Source of the DNA: Candidatus Pacearchaeota archaeon
GTDB taxonomy: Archaea; Nanobdellota; Nanobdellia; Pacearchaeales; GW2011-AR1
DNA length: 52,616 nt
NCBI GenBank assembly: GCA_018303825.1
Contig: JAGVXK010000022.1
Span: 1 to 52,616 of the forward strand
Direction: 5' to 3'
The notes beneath the pieces were generated by a model. The model was given only the letters and a program-made list of their open reading frames with translations, searched no databases and was not told where the DNA came from. Position numbers and translations under genes: made by a program. The first letter of the stretch is position 1; every line of letters starts with the position of its first letter. Below, one piece after another: positions 10,249-19,874 of the stretch.

Positions 10249-13044
10249 TTATTTTTCAGGATTTATTATATTTATTTTTGGTCTAGGAAATAATGTTGTA
10301 GGATTCTGTATTCTTGCATCTCTAGGCACAACAAGATTGATCCTGTATCCTGCTAATGCATCTGCCGTTGCCGTATCAATAGGGATAGAAACATCTTCAG
10401 GATTAATAGGTGCAGCAGGAGTAAGCACTGTTCCTTCTTGGCCTATTACAACAGGCTCAGCAACAGTGTCTGTTGTCCATACAACTCTAAGAGTCTGGCC
10501 GTCTCTAAAATTCGCCTCTTTGACATGCCATCCATGCTTGGACATTTCCAGTCCATCAGGAATATTGCCTATTGCTTTCAGAATAGCTTCTCTTTCAGGA
10601 AGAGTTTTCTCTAAATACCAATTAGCTAATTTGAAGTCATAACTTCCATCTCCATGATATTCATTTCTTAATTCGCTTATGTGGTATTCTTTTAATGTCT
10701 TGCTCAATTCTGAATATATTTTTTGTGTCACTCCATTAAGCACTGTATCTGCCTTGTCAAAAGACCAGACAGCATAGCGCTCCTTGGCAAAAATTCTAAG
10801 AAAACCAGAGGCAAGCACATTTCCAAGAGGTGTTTTTATTGATACTCTTAGTCCAATTACTCCTGGAGGAGCACCAATTATTGATTCTGGCGTGGATTCG
10901 GCAATTGCATTTTTTACAAGCTCTTTAGCAGATTGTGCTAATGCAGCAGCAGCTCTTGCATTTGGATCTTTGCGGCTTGCGCCTATTAAATTTTCCTGCG
11001 CTCTCACTCCAGCAATCATCTTTGCCCTCTCTGCCTCAGTTATTTTGGCGGCATCTTTTTCTGCAATTTTACGAAGTTGGTCTACCATTCTTTTCTGCGC
11101 TCTAGTAACTGCCTTTTCGACAGGTGTTGCCCCAGGGGCATAATTCTCAGCCATAAGACCAGATGCCGAGGATTTAAGCTGAGCCATCGTTGGATTGCCT
11201 GTTCTCTTGGCTGCAGCTGGTCCACCTAAAAGTACAGCAACAAACTGCGATGAATGCAAAAATAATTTATTCCCATCAATCTCTTCCCAACTTTTTAGCT
11301 GATAGCCACCATCTTTTAATACATCTTTTCTAATATCATTTGCTCCTGTAAAAACAAAATATACATATATCGCTGCACCAATCACATAACCTGCTCCAGG
11401 ATAAACAAAATTTCCTCCATGAACAGCGGCAATACTTGCCGCGCCTATTTGTGTCGCTCCTCCGGCAAATGCAAGAATCGGAGCAAGTGCTGCTTCTTCA
11501 ACACGCTTGATAAGTGATGCCTGCGTACATACAAAGTCTCCAGGAGTTGACCTGACCCAAGAAGTTTGTGTTATTTCCTTTCCGGTTTCAAGGTCAAAAT
11601 CAAAAGGAGTTTTTCCAATCTGCATAGAGAATATGTCATATCCATCAAACCCGTCTTTATTGCAGTTAAAATCATAAACTCCCAAAGGACACATAGCATC
11701 AGTTACTAATGAGAGAGGATGAACAGTCCATGCTCTGTAATGTTGATAATCAGGATCTTCCGGTTGGGTAATCCATCCAAGAAGAGGAATATCTTTAAAT
11801 GAAGTTGGGTTCGGACTCCCAGAAGGTATGCCAAGCTTGTACTTCTTATCGTCATCTTCCACTCTATCATCGCAGTCTGGGAAAGATTTGGAAATTTGAT
11901 ATTGCTTTGCAGCCAATTCATTTTCATCTGTCGCAACTTTATATTTTGTAGACCATTTTGGAATGCTGAGGTCACTGGCTATTTGTGTTGGCCTTCCGCA
12001 GAATCCATCCCCATCGGGATCATAGCAGTATGAAGTTCCAAGTTTATTATTTTCCGCTATAGAATATGGTCTTTTAAGGTAATTTTCAGGCCAATCAAAA
12101 ATTGGAAAATCATCTGTCAATTGATCAGGAAAATAAATATCCTCTTCAAATTTGCATGAAGGATCATCCACATCTGCGAATCCAAGGGTAAATCCATTAT
12201 AATTAAATTTAACTTTCACATTCTCATGAGTGACATATTCAACTGGGAGCAAATAATAGCTGTAAGGAAACGTTTCAATAAGCGGCTTTGGTTCAGAATT
12301 GCCCGCATTATCTGCACATTTATCTTTCTTAACGCACTTTGTCTCCCACTTCCATTTCTTGCACTCTCCATTCAGACAATCTGCATTGACATGACAAAAT
12401 TGCCCGATATTAGTTCCTGCAGAACAAAAACCATTATCTTTACTCTTCAGTTCAACAGGCATTACATCCTTCCAGAAATCATCAAATCCCAATTCTCCCC
12501 TGAAAGAATCTATAAATTGTTCCGGATAAAATTCGCTATCCCCCCCAGTATTTCTTTTTTTCCCACTCAGCTCATCATCACTTAAAGGACAGCTTGCAAG
12601 CAGCTTCTGGCTCTCAGCCATTATGTAATATATTGGAGGCGTATAAGGGTCAGAGTCATCATATATCTTTTTATACTCATAAAGCCCGCAATCTGCATTT
12701 AGTTCACTTAGCACAACAGCTTCTCTCTTTGTATTAAAAGAGTAAAGTTTTTGGAATGGAATCCCTCCTGGTTTGTATATATATAAGTTATATTTTTTAA
12801 TTTTGCAATGGCACAAGTTTCCGTCATCAGCATCTATTACACATCCAGCTCTGCATTGCTCTTCATTCTTTTTTGCATAATCCAGATTTGAGCTTTCCAA
12901 ATATCTTTCATAGATACCATAACTGACTGCTCTCTCATAATTTCTGCATGTTTTTTCTGCAGAAACATTATTCATATTTATTATCAAAAGAATTAACGCA
13001 AAACAAACCAAAATTAAAACAAATAAACCTCTTTTATTCACCAT
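10249..13044 (-). CDS. Large secreted protein, module component A2, C-terminal domain different from A1
   Basis: CRNYERAVSYG, FIDSFRGELGFDDFWK, KRPYSIAENN, CYDPDGDGFCGRPT, VYDFNCNKD all align with A1; C-terminal ~300 aa does not resemble A1. Confidence 0.8.
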   Translation of the reverse strand: MVNKRGLFVLILVCFALILLIINMNNVSAEKTCRNYERAVSYGIYERYLESSNLDYAKKNEEQCRAGCVIDADDGNLCHCKIKKYNLYIYKPGGIPFQKLYSFNTKREAVVLSELNADCGLYEYKKIYDDSDPYTPPIYYIMAESQKLLASCPLSDDELSGKKRNTGGDSEFYPEQFIDSFRGELGFDDFWKDVMPVELKSKDNGFCSAGTNIGQFCHVNADCLNGECKKWKWETKCVKKDKCADNAGNSEPKPLIETFPYSYYLLPVEYVTHENVKVKFNYNGFTLGFADVDDPSCKFEEDIYFPDQLTDDFPIFDWPENYLKRPYSIAENNKLGTSYCYDPDGDGFCGRPTQIASDLSIPKWSTKYKVATDENELAAKQYQISKSFPDCDDRVEDDDKKYKLGIPSGSPNPTSFKDIPLLGWITQPEDPDYQHYRAWTVHPLSLVTDAMCPLGVYDFNCNKDGFDGYDIFSMQIGKTPFDFDLETGKEITQTSWVRSTPGDFVCTQASLIKRVEEAALAPILAFAGGATQIGAASIAAVHGGNFVYPGAGYVIGAAIYVYFVFTGANDIRKDVLKDGGYQLKSWEEIDGNKLFLHSSQFVAVLLGGPAAAKRTGNPTMAQLKSSASGLMAENYAPGATPVEKAVTRAQKRMVDQLRKIAEKDAAKITEAERAKMIAGVRAQENLIGASRKDPNARAAAALAQSAKELVKNAIAESTPESIIGAPPGVIGLRVSIKTPLGNVLASGFLRIFAKERYAVWSFDKADTVLNGVTQKIYSELSKTLKEYHISELRNEYHGDGSYDFKLANWYLEKTLPEREAILKAIGNIPDGLEMSKHGWHVKEANFRDGQTLRVVWTTDTVAEPVVIGQEGTVLTPAAPINPEDVSIPIDTATADALAGYRINLVVPRDARIQNPTTLFPRPKINIINPEK

Positions 13045-13085
13045 TTTGTCTTAATTTAACTAGTTTTTTCAATATTTAATAATTA

Positions 13086-13946
13086 TTATTGCAAAGAAAT
13101 GCATGCTCCCTGGTTGCATCTGCAATTTACATTAACAATTTCATGCTTCTCCTTATTGCATGTTTGCTCTGCCAGTGTTTCTGCATTTAGACAAACATCT
13201 GCTGCACTTACTGTAATTAAGCAATCTTCGCTAATTTCTTCATTCTTGCAATTATCAAATAAAACAACAACAAGTCCTGCTTGTCCTTGCTGTCCTTCAA
13301 TCGGAATTTCCCTTCCTTGTTCACCTATCGCGTCTGAATCAACACAATATTCCTTCGCATTCTCTCCCTGCCCACCAGGTCCTCCTCCGTCTGCGCCTCC
13401 TCCACCAGTGCCTTCACCCCCACCAATTCCTCCACCACCTTTGCCGCCGCTCGGAGAAACCTCCCTTCCCGGAATGTTTTGACTGGTGCTTTGCTGGCTG
13501 ATAATTTCCTTTCCATTCAGATTAAATATAGGAGTCACAGTTATCAAAGCTATATCTCCTAGATTTGAACCCTTGTAATCTATGTTTGCAGTTTTTGACT
13601 CTAATTCACCTATTGTTAGGTTTTGCCTGAAGGTAACAATATTTCCATTAATATCCTCCAAAGAGATAATAACTCCTACAACATTTGCATTCCCTCCAGC
13701 TTCTCTTTTGACATTAACATCTAATGTTTTGGCAGTCTCATTAAGATTATAATTTTGTATAACAAAACTTGTTGCCAAGCCTAACTGTTGTTGTTCTACT
13801 CTTTCTGCATTTTGTTGCAACACAGGCCTGATAAAATTATAAACAACTACTACAATAGCAATAACCACTAAAACAATTATTAAAGTAGTGATTATCCCGG
13901 AAATTCCCTTTTTGTTTTTTCTTTGTATTCTTGGTTTATTTCTCAT
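13086..13946 (-). CDS. Type IV pilin-like/archaellin-like protein with Gly-rich linker and Cys-rich C-terminus
   Basis: Class III signal-like KKG|ISGIITTLIIVLVVIAIVVVVYNFI; PSGGKGGGGIGGGEGTGGGGADGGGPGG; C-terminal Cys cluster. Confidence 0.7.
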   Translation of the reverse strand: MRNKPRIQRKNKKGISGIITTLIIVLVVIAIVVVVYNFIRPVLQQNAERVEQQQLGLATSFVIQNYNLNETAKTLDVNVKREAGGNANVVGVIISLEDINGNIVTFRQNLTIGELESKTANIDYKGSNLGDIALITVTPIFNLNGKEIISQQSTSQNIPGREVSPSGGKGGGGIGGGEGTGGGGADGGGPGGQGENAKEYCVDSDAIGEQGREIPIEGQQGQAGLVVVLFDNCKNEEISEDCLITVSAADVCLNAETLAEQTCNKEKHEIVNVNCRCNQGACISLQ

Positions 13947-14011
13947 CTTTTTCTCTATTTACCTACCATCTTCCCCATTTATATTTTTATCATATTTTTT
14001 CATAATTATTT

Positions 14012-16237
14012 TTATGCAATTTTAACATTATCATCAACCATCTGGCAGAACTGATCTACTCCTCCAAATGGACTCTTTAATGGATTTCCTCTGTCATCAA
14101 TACCATTAGCTAAATCGTTCTTTCCATCTCCCTGATAGCCTGAAACATAACATTCCTTTACAACAGGACCTTTTTCATTTTTTGGCAATGGACCTACATA
14201 GAATTTAACATTTCCTATATCAACTGCTACTATTTCTATATGGCCATTCAATGGCTTGCCTGCCAATGTATTTAATGAAGTTAAAGGCGTGCAAAAATCA
14301 GGATATATTTTACCAGTTGTTGTGAAACTGCCATCTGTGAATTCTATAGGAGATAATGTTTCTGTTCCGCCGGCCTCGCTCAAAGTTATTGCCCCGTCTA
14401 TAATTGCACCCTTAGGCAATTTAGCAACTTTCCAATTTGAATTGTAATCTAAACATACCTGTATATCATTCTGCCCTGTTGTTGTAAAGTCGACTCCCCA
14501 GGTATTAGCCATCGTTTTCTTAACTTCAAACAACATATCCCCATTTGTTGCCTGGAAATGTCCCATACAATCATTGTCAATGTCATCCGCCACCTCTCCC
14601 GCAACTCCTGGACTCTGACAATAAGCACATTTAGCATTATCTGGAATGCCATTATTGTTTGTGTCCTCTGTGCAAAAGACCCCGCCATATGCCCCAAGCC
14701 ATGTTGGATATCTCCATTCCCAAGAAGATCCATAAAAACGATGACCTGTCCAATACCAATCAGGAACAGGGCAATCCCCTCCGAGTTCATTTTTCTGGTC
14801 ATTTGGGTCATCATTGCAATCTCTTTTATTTTTTCCCATGTAATTTTCGAGAAATGCAGCATCATTTATTGCCCCATCAACATCCAGGTCGCATAATCTT
14901 TTTCCATCAAGATAATCTCCTCCGACAAGCAGAGAATCTATACCTTTAACTCCAGGATCCCCATCATCGCAATCATATGGTTTTTTATCATCATATAATG
15001 AATTATCTCCAAATTCAGGCTTAGTTTGAAAAATATTATCTGGCTGCTTGCCAATAAATGGCACCTTTGGGTCGCAATTATCATATCCATCTTCATCTGA
15101 ATCAACGCACGGTTTGGAACAATCACCTGAGCAGCCAGTAGATTGCTTTTCACCTTCCCTGATAACAAAAGTCCTGGTTTTGCAATCAGTATCAGCTTCT
15201 CCAGTCAAAACATTTACTTTTCCAGAACATAGACTTTCATCTGTTGTGCAGTCTGTTCCATCAATGCAGTATTTTCCATTATCGCAAGCGTCTTGGAGTG
15301 CATTTTTCATACGATAATTGTCTGGATATTTCTGTATCTGGCCATTTTTGATTCTAACCTCATTATTTATTAATTTGTCCCCGCAGAAATTTTCCTTGCA
15401 ATCTGCAGTGCATCTTCCCAAACCAAGAGCATTAGGAGTGCAAGTAGCAACATAATCTTCTCCAGGAGTGCCTTGGACGAATGGGGGAACGAGAGATGCT
15501 TGGCACTCTTCAGGCATTGTTGACCCAGAAGTTATTACTCCTGTGCATGAATCTCCTATGTAAATACCTTCTAATAAATAGGAGTAGGAACCTCCTACCA
15601 AAAGTGAGGCGACGCATTTTTTTCCCAAATCACATTGCTCACCATTTGTCCCTTCTGCTATTCCGTTACCGCAGCAATTTGTGTCTGAGGGTATAAATGC
15701 ATTAATTACAGGGAAAAAGGGAAGCATTACAGGGCCAACAGTAACAGGATAGCTTTTCCCTGCTTCCACATCGCCAAAACTTTGGAAAGTGCTCCCATCA
15801 AGCGGTAGGGAAAAGTCATGGCAAGTTCCACCTATGCAAACATGCATAACTTCTTCGGCAACATCATCATCCAATAAAGGATCGTTTAAACAATCAGTAT
15901 GATACCAAGCACTGGCTGTGAGGGGTCCAGTGGCTCCAGGTGTGAGAGTTCCAATCCACGTGTCTGTTGAAACACATTCCTGAGGATGATAATTCATGCA
16001 TTGAATATCATAGGGCATACAACATCCAGGCGGGAAATTCGGCGCGGTGCACATTTGTGGGGGTGGGGGCGGCGGATTAGATGGGCTCAGTCCTATAGTG
16101 AACTCATCAAAACTGCCAGCACATTGCCTGGAAGCACTAACAGATGTTAAGGATAAAATTATAAGAAGAAACGAAAGAATTCCAAGCGCAACAATCAAAC
16201 TTATAATGCTCTTTTTAACCACTTTCATATCCTCCAA
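14012..16237 (-). CDS. Secreted Cys-rich protein with MopE-like/thrombospondin type 3-like Ca-binding motifs
   Basis: CCGNGIAEGTNGEQCDLG, DSDEDGYDNCDPK, YDCDDGDPGVKG, LCDLDVDGAINDAAF, RDCNDDPNDQKN. Confidence 0.75.
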   Translation of the reverse strand: MEDMKVVKKSIISLIVALGILSFLLIILSLTSVSASRQCAGSFDEFTIGLSPSNPPPPPPQMCTAPNFPPGCCMPYDIQCMNYHPQECVSTDTWIGTLTPGATGPLTASAWYHTDCLNDPLLDDDVAEEVMHVCIGGTCHDFSLPLDGSTFQSFGDVEAGKSYPVTVGPVMLPFFPVINAFIPSDTNCCGNGIAEGTNGEQCDLGKKCVASLLVGGSYSYLLEGIYIGDSCTGVITSGSTMPEECQASLVPPFVQGTPGEDYVATCTPNALGLGRCTADCKENFCGDKLINNEVRIKNGQIQKYPDNYRMKNALQDACDNGKYCIDGTDCTTDESLCSGKVNVLTGEADTDCKTRTFVIREGEKQSTGCSGDCSKPCVDSDEDGYDNCDPKVPFIGKQPDNIFQTKPEFGDNSLYDDKKPYDCDDGDPGVKGIDSLLVGGDYLDGKRLCDLDVDGAINDAAFLENYMGKNKRDCNDDPNDQKNELGGDCPVPDWYWTGHRFYGSSWEWRYPTWLGAYGGVFCTEDTNNNGIPDNAKCAYCQSPGVAGEVADDIDNDCMGHFQATNGDMLFEVKKTMANTWGVDFTTTGQNDIQVCLDYNSNWKVAKLPKGAIIDGAITLSEAGGTETLSPIEFTDGSFTTTGKIYPDFCTPLTSLNTLAGKPLNGHIEIVAVDIGNVKFYVGPLPKNEKGPVVKECYVSGYQGDGKNDLANGIDDRGNPLKSPFGGVDQFCQMVDDNVKIA

Positions 16238-16646
16238 AATTCTTTATACACGATTGATAGGCAAGATTGCTTTCAACATTAAAGCAATAATTTACTTTGT
16301 TTTTTTCAGAGAATTTTAACCAGCATAAATCACTCATCTCAACTACAATTAAGCCGGAATCAGCAGAGGTATAATTATATAAGGAATCATCAAAACTTAA
16401 ATAACAATATCTTTCATTTTCTAATTCTAAGTTTACAGACAATTTGCAAAACTGCCTTTCTCCAATATAAGCTACATCATCACATGCAAAAGCATTTTTT
16501 TCTTGTAAGGCTCTTGCTGTTGTTTCCTCTGAAGTTTCATTTATATAAATTACATTTGAAGCTTTCTTTCCATTAAGAATAAAGAAAAGGGCAAGCGCGA
16601 CTATTATTATAACCCCAATAACAGCAAAAATAAGCTTTTTATCCAT
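16215..16646 (-). CDS. Small membrane-anchored extracytoplasmic protein (143 aa)
   Basis: N-terminal TM LIFAVIGVIIIVALALFFIL; Cys in exported part; overlaps next gene. Confidence 0.6.
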   Translation of the reverse strand: MDKKLIFAVIGVIIIVALALFFILNGKKASNVIYINETSEETTARALQEKNAFACDDVAYIGERQFCKLSVNLELENERYCYLSFDDSLYNYTSADSGLIVVEMSDLCWLKFSEKNKVNYCFNVESNLAYQSCIKNFGGYESG

Positions 16647-16887
16647 ACTCCTTTTTCTTTGTATTTTACCTCTTCAATTATATAGAATGCCGATATATAA
16701 AGATTATTAGCCCCCCAGTTTTCTTGTTCTGCAATACCCTGTGACCTTGCCACAAGGATAAAGCAAGGCAGGAAATGAATATTAAAAGATAAAAATAATT
16801 TAACCAATATATTATCTTGCTTCGATAAAGATAAGTTGTTTATGAGATAACGATATTTTTTTCTGATGCACATTACCACAAGGTTTT

Positions 16888-18441
16888 TTATTTATTCTTC
16901 CTTATTTTTCTTGCTACATCTACAATCGGGTTTTTCACTTCTGGTCTTTTGTCAATTAAGCCAAGGTCTTTGTAGAAAGCATCATTGTCATAATTAGGGG
17001 GGAGTATTTTCTTCTTCTGTTTCAAATGCCAGTCTATCTGGCTCTTGACATATCCTTCTTTTAATGGAATAGGATTTTTCTTGTTCCATTCTCTTATTTT
17101 GTCATTTATTTTTTCAGGGAAGAAATTAAGGCTTTTGAAAAAAGTTAGCAAAACAAATAAGCCTCTTTTTCTTCCATCCTGCAATCCAAGAAGAAGCTTC
17201 TTAATTGGTTCAGGATAATAATCTTCCCTCACATCCTCTGCTTTTATTTCTTCATAAACTCTATCTTTGTCGTCCCCCTCTGTTTTATAATTCTTATAAT
17301 ACTGTTTGTCAACTTTTTCCTCTATTATCTGTTTATCTTGCTTCCAGGATAAAGCTTGAGAGAGAAGTTTTTCCGCTTCTCTTTCTTCGCATTCAGGATA
17401 GAAATCAAGGATTTTAATGTTCATAGGATTTGCATCTCTTGGAGCAAAGTTTTCAATGTCTTCTTTTTTGATTACAACGCTTGAAAAGGAAGTTTTTTCA
17501 TGCAATGAATAAGGCATTCTGAATAAATGCCTTGGTGCAACAAGAACAAGATCAAATTTTGCATGCTCGCTTATATCTTCTCCCCTTTTTTCTCTAAAAT
17601 CTTCAGGATGTCTCTCACTATTTAACTGCAATTTTTCATTATCGGGATCTTTGCAGTAATCACAGTAATAATATTCTTTTTCATCAATAACTTCAAGAAT
17701 TCCGGGGCAGTTGCCGTTCATGCACCTAAGTCTTTTTTTTACCTTGACTTCTTTTCTCTCTGCTTTCAATCCGCAAACAGGGCAGTTAAACTTCGTAATA
17801 ATTCCCTTTTGCGATTCTCTGTCGCAATTAATGCAAAATATCTTTATTTTATCGTCTTTTTTTTCGAAAGTCATTATTTTTCCAGCTTCTTTCATAAAAA
17901 TGGGGTTTATCCAGCTGAATAAGTATTCAGTTATTGCCCTTGGCCATTCCGGAAACATATCTTTTGTCTTTTTCCCTTGAAATTCCTCTGGAAAGGCCTT
18001 CCAAGGCAGGATAATATGAAAGCCCTTGCTTCCAGAATATTTGATCCCGCAATTTTTAATATTATGGTATTCCAATGCTTTGATAACCAGTTTTGCAGCT
18101 ATCTTAGACAAATCAAGGTAAGGAGAGTCTATATCTATCAGCAAGTCCCAACCCTTTCTTAATTCATTAAATTGTTCTTGCGACATCTCATTATTTATCC
18201 CAAGAGGGTCGTTCCATAATTCCTCCGAACAATGAAAAGATGTTGCACCTTTGTTTACCAATTCTTGGATATCTGAAGGATATTGTAAAGCATCCGGCCT
18301 CTTGCCAAAACCCTCGAAATACCTCGGAACCACTTCTCTGTCTTTGGAAAATCTTAATAATGCCTCGATTATTTTAGGATTCGAGTAATACAGCCTCGTT
18401 ATAGCTCTTATCCTTTTTTCTTTTTCGCTTTTTTCTTCCAT
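16888..18441 (-). CDS. priS: Compact DNA primase: PriS-type catalytic domain with zinc-binding insertion plus PriL-CTD-like C-terminus
   Basis: LLIDIDSPYLD (DxD), YSGSKGFHIILPW, CxxC pairs, and C-terminal YPEPIKKLLLGLQDGRKRGLF..LPPNYDNDAFYKDLGL resembling PriL C-terminal domain. Confidence 0.8.
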   Translation of the reverse strand: MEEKSEKEKRIRAITRLYYSNPKIIEALLRFSKDREVVPRYFEGFGKRPDALQYPSDIQELVNKGATSFHCSEELWNDPLGINNEMSQEQFNELRKGWDLLIDIDSPYLDLSKIAAKLVIKALEYHNIKNCGIKYSGSKGFHIILPWKAFPEEFQGKKTKDMFPEWPRAITEYLFSWINPIFMKEAGKIMTFEKKDDKIKIFCINCDRESQKGIITKFNCPVCGLKAERKEVKVKKRLRCMNGNCPGILEVIDEKEYYYCDYCKDPDNEKLQLNSERHPEDFREKRGEDISEHAKFDLVLVAPRHLFRMPYSLHEKTSFSSVVIKKEDIENFAPRDANPMNIKILDFYPECEEREAEKLLSQALSWKQDKQIIEEKVDKQYYKNYKTEGDDKDRVYEEIKAEDVREDYYPEPIKKLLLGLQDGRKRGLFVLLTFFKSLNFFPEKINDKIREWNKKNPIPLKEGYVKSQIDWHLKQKKKILPPNYDNDAFYKDLGLIDKRPEVKNPIVDVARKIRKNK

Positions 18442-18465
18442 TTCATTTATGAACCCTATCTTACT

Positions 18466-18484
18466 TAAGACTTCTTAAGTCTTA
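18466..18484. promoter_or_regulatory. Inverted repeat TAAGACTT-ctt-AAGTCTTA in divergent primase/ORF382-PCNA intergenic region
   Basis: Perfect 8-bp arms 25 bp upstream of the primase start. Confidence 0.4.
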
Positions 18485-18626
18485 TCTTCCATGGTTTTTC
18501 TAGCTTTTTTCTTTTATATTGTTTGTTGTGCTAAATTTTCGCACCCAGATTATATTATGTAACTACTTCTTAGTTTACACATTGGTAAGATTTAAATACC
18601 CTAAAGTTTCTAAAAAAGAGAATAAA

Positions 18627-19772
18627 ATGGGATTTTTAGATGACTTGAACAAAGACAAACGAGCATTGGCTTCGGTAGCGATTGGTGCCTTTGTGTCCCC
18701 TTCTTTATTCACCCTTCTTTATTTTAGTGCATCACAGGATAGGATGAAAAGCCTGTTAGATAGGCAAGCTAATAATCTTAAATCAATAATAAACGAGACT
18801 CAAATACCTGTTAAGCTTAAGAACAAAGCTTCCTTTGTTTCAGACAGCGAATGGAATACATTGATTGATAAGCTAAAGAAAGAAGAGCCTCAAAAAACAT
18901 CAGTTTCAAAAAGACCAACAAAAGATATTGTTGTTTATAGGGATGGAATTGCAACAACCTATTCTTTAGATGCTGATGAGCCAAGCATAACTGTTTCTGA
19001 AGTTCCTGGAGACTTGATGAATAAAATTCCTATCGGAAGGCTAAGATCTGATAAAAGATACATAAGGTATGATAGGGAAGAGCAAGAAGTCAAGGAAATT
19101 GCAGTTGCCGACATTCCGAAACTAATTGAACCTCCAGTTCCAAAAGAAGATGAAGAAAAAGCTCAGATGAAGAGCAGAATAGAAGCAGTAAAAGAAGAAA
19201 AAATCTCATATAGCGGTCTAGCATCTATTCCAGACAGAAAACTCTCTCCAGTGAAAATAGCTTTTCATGACAGAACTGAAAAACAGAAAGTTTATCATCC
19301 CGATGATAAATACAAACCAATATGGCAGAGAGAAAATGTTAATTCACAAAGTGAACAAGTAGCGACTCAACCTAAAGTACCAAAGAGAGAAACAAGAGAG
19401 GCAAGAGATTTAAGCGAGAGCGATATTTATGTTGGATTGTATGAAGGCAAGCAAATTTCCGTTATTTGGAATGAAAAAGCCCAGAGATACATGAATTTTG
19501 ATGTCAACAGAAGAAAATACACTGGTTTCATCAAGACCAATGTGGGGGATGCAATTTTGCGGCAGCATCAGAAAAGATTGATATCTGCAAGCAATCTAGA
19601 AAAAAGAACAGAACAGCCAGTACAAAAACCAACTTTGTGGGACAAATTCAACAAAGGAACAGGAAATGTCATGGAGCATGTTAATGGTTTTGGTTATTTC
19701 ATTGGTTCATTCATCGCAAAAGCAATCAAAAAGAGTCCTCTGGGTACAGCCTATTCATTAATAGCAGAATAA
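18627..19772 (+). CDS. Hypothetical protein (382 aa from preferred start MGFLDDLNKDKR)
   Basis: Track ORF 18519 extended upstream; ATG 18627 follows a TATA-like tttaaata; N-terminal TM LASVAIGAFVSPSLFTLLYF. Confidence 0.65.
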   Translation: MGFLDDLNKDKRALASVAIGAFVSPSLFTLLYFSASQDRMKSLLDRQANNLKSIINETQIPVKLKNKASFVSDSEWNTLIDKLKKEEPQKTSVSKRPTKDIVVYRDGIATTYSLDADEPSITVSEVPGDLMNKIPIGRLRSDKRYIRYDREEQEVKEIAVADIPKLIEPPVPKEDEEKAQMKSRIEAVKEEKISYSGLASIPDRKLSPVKIAFHDRTEKQKVYHPDDKYKPIWQRENVNSQSEQVATQPKVPKRETREARDLSESDIYVGLYEGKQISVIWNEKAQRYMNFDVNRRKYTGFIKTNVGDAILRQHQKRLISASNLEKRTEQPVQKPTLWDKFNKGTGNVMEHVNGFGYFIGSFIAKAIKKSPLGTAYSLIAE

Positions 19773-19874
19773 GATTAGTCTCTAGTTAGTTCCCATATTT
19801 AATGATAAATTTCTTATTATTTCTTGCATCACAACAAACCTTATAAGTCCGAAAAATAGCTAGTTTAAACAAAA

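Noticed and set aside
435-16319. Plus-strand ORFs opposite the large minus-strand surface-protein genes
   Set aside because: Antisense shadows of long coding frames; no independent motifs
16607-16879. 90-aa minus-strand ORF upstream of the 143-aa membrane protein
   Set aside because: Overlaps the next start, contains intergenic-like AT-rich sequence and no coherent domain; likely spurious
18519-18626. Upstream extension of the 417-aa ORF
   Set aside because: The extension crosses the TATA-like element; ATG 18627 is the better start
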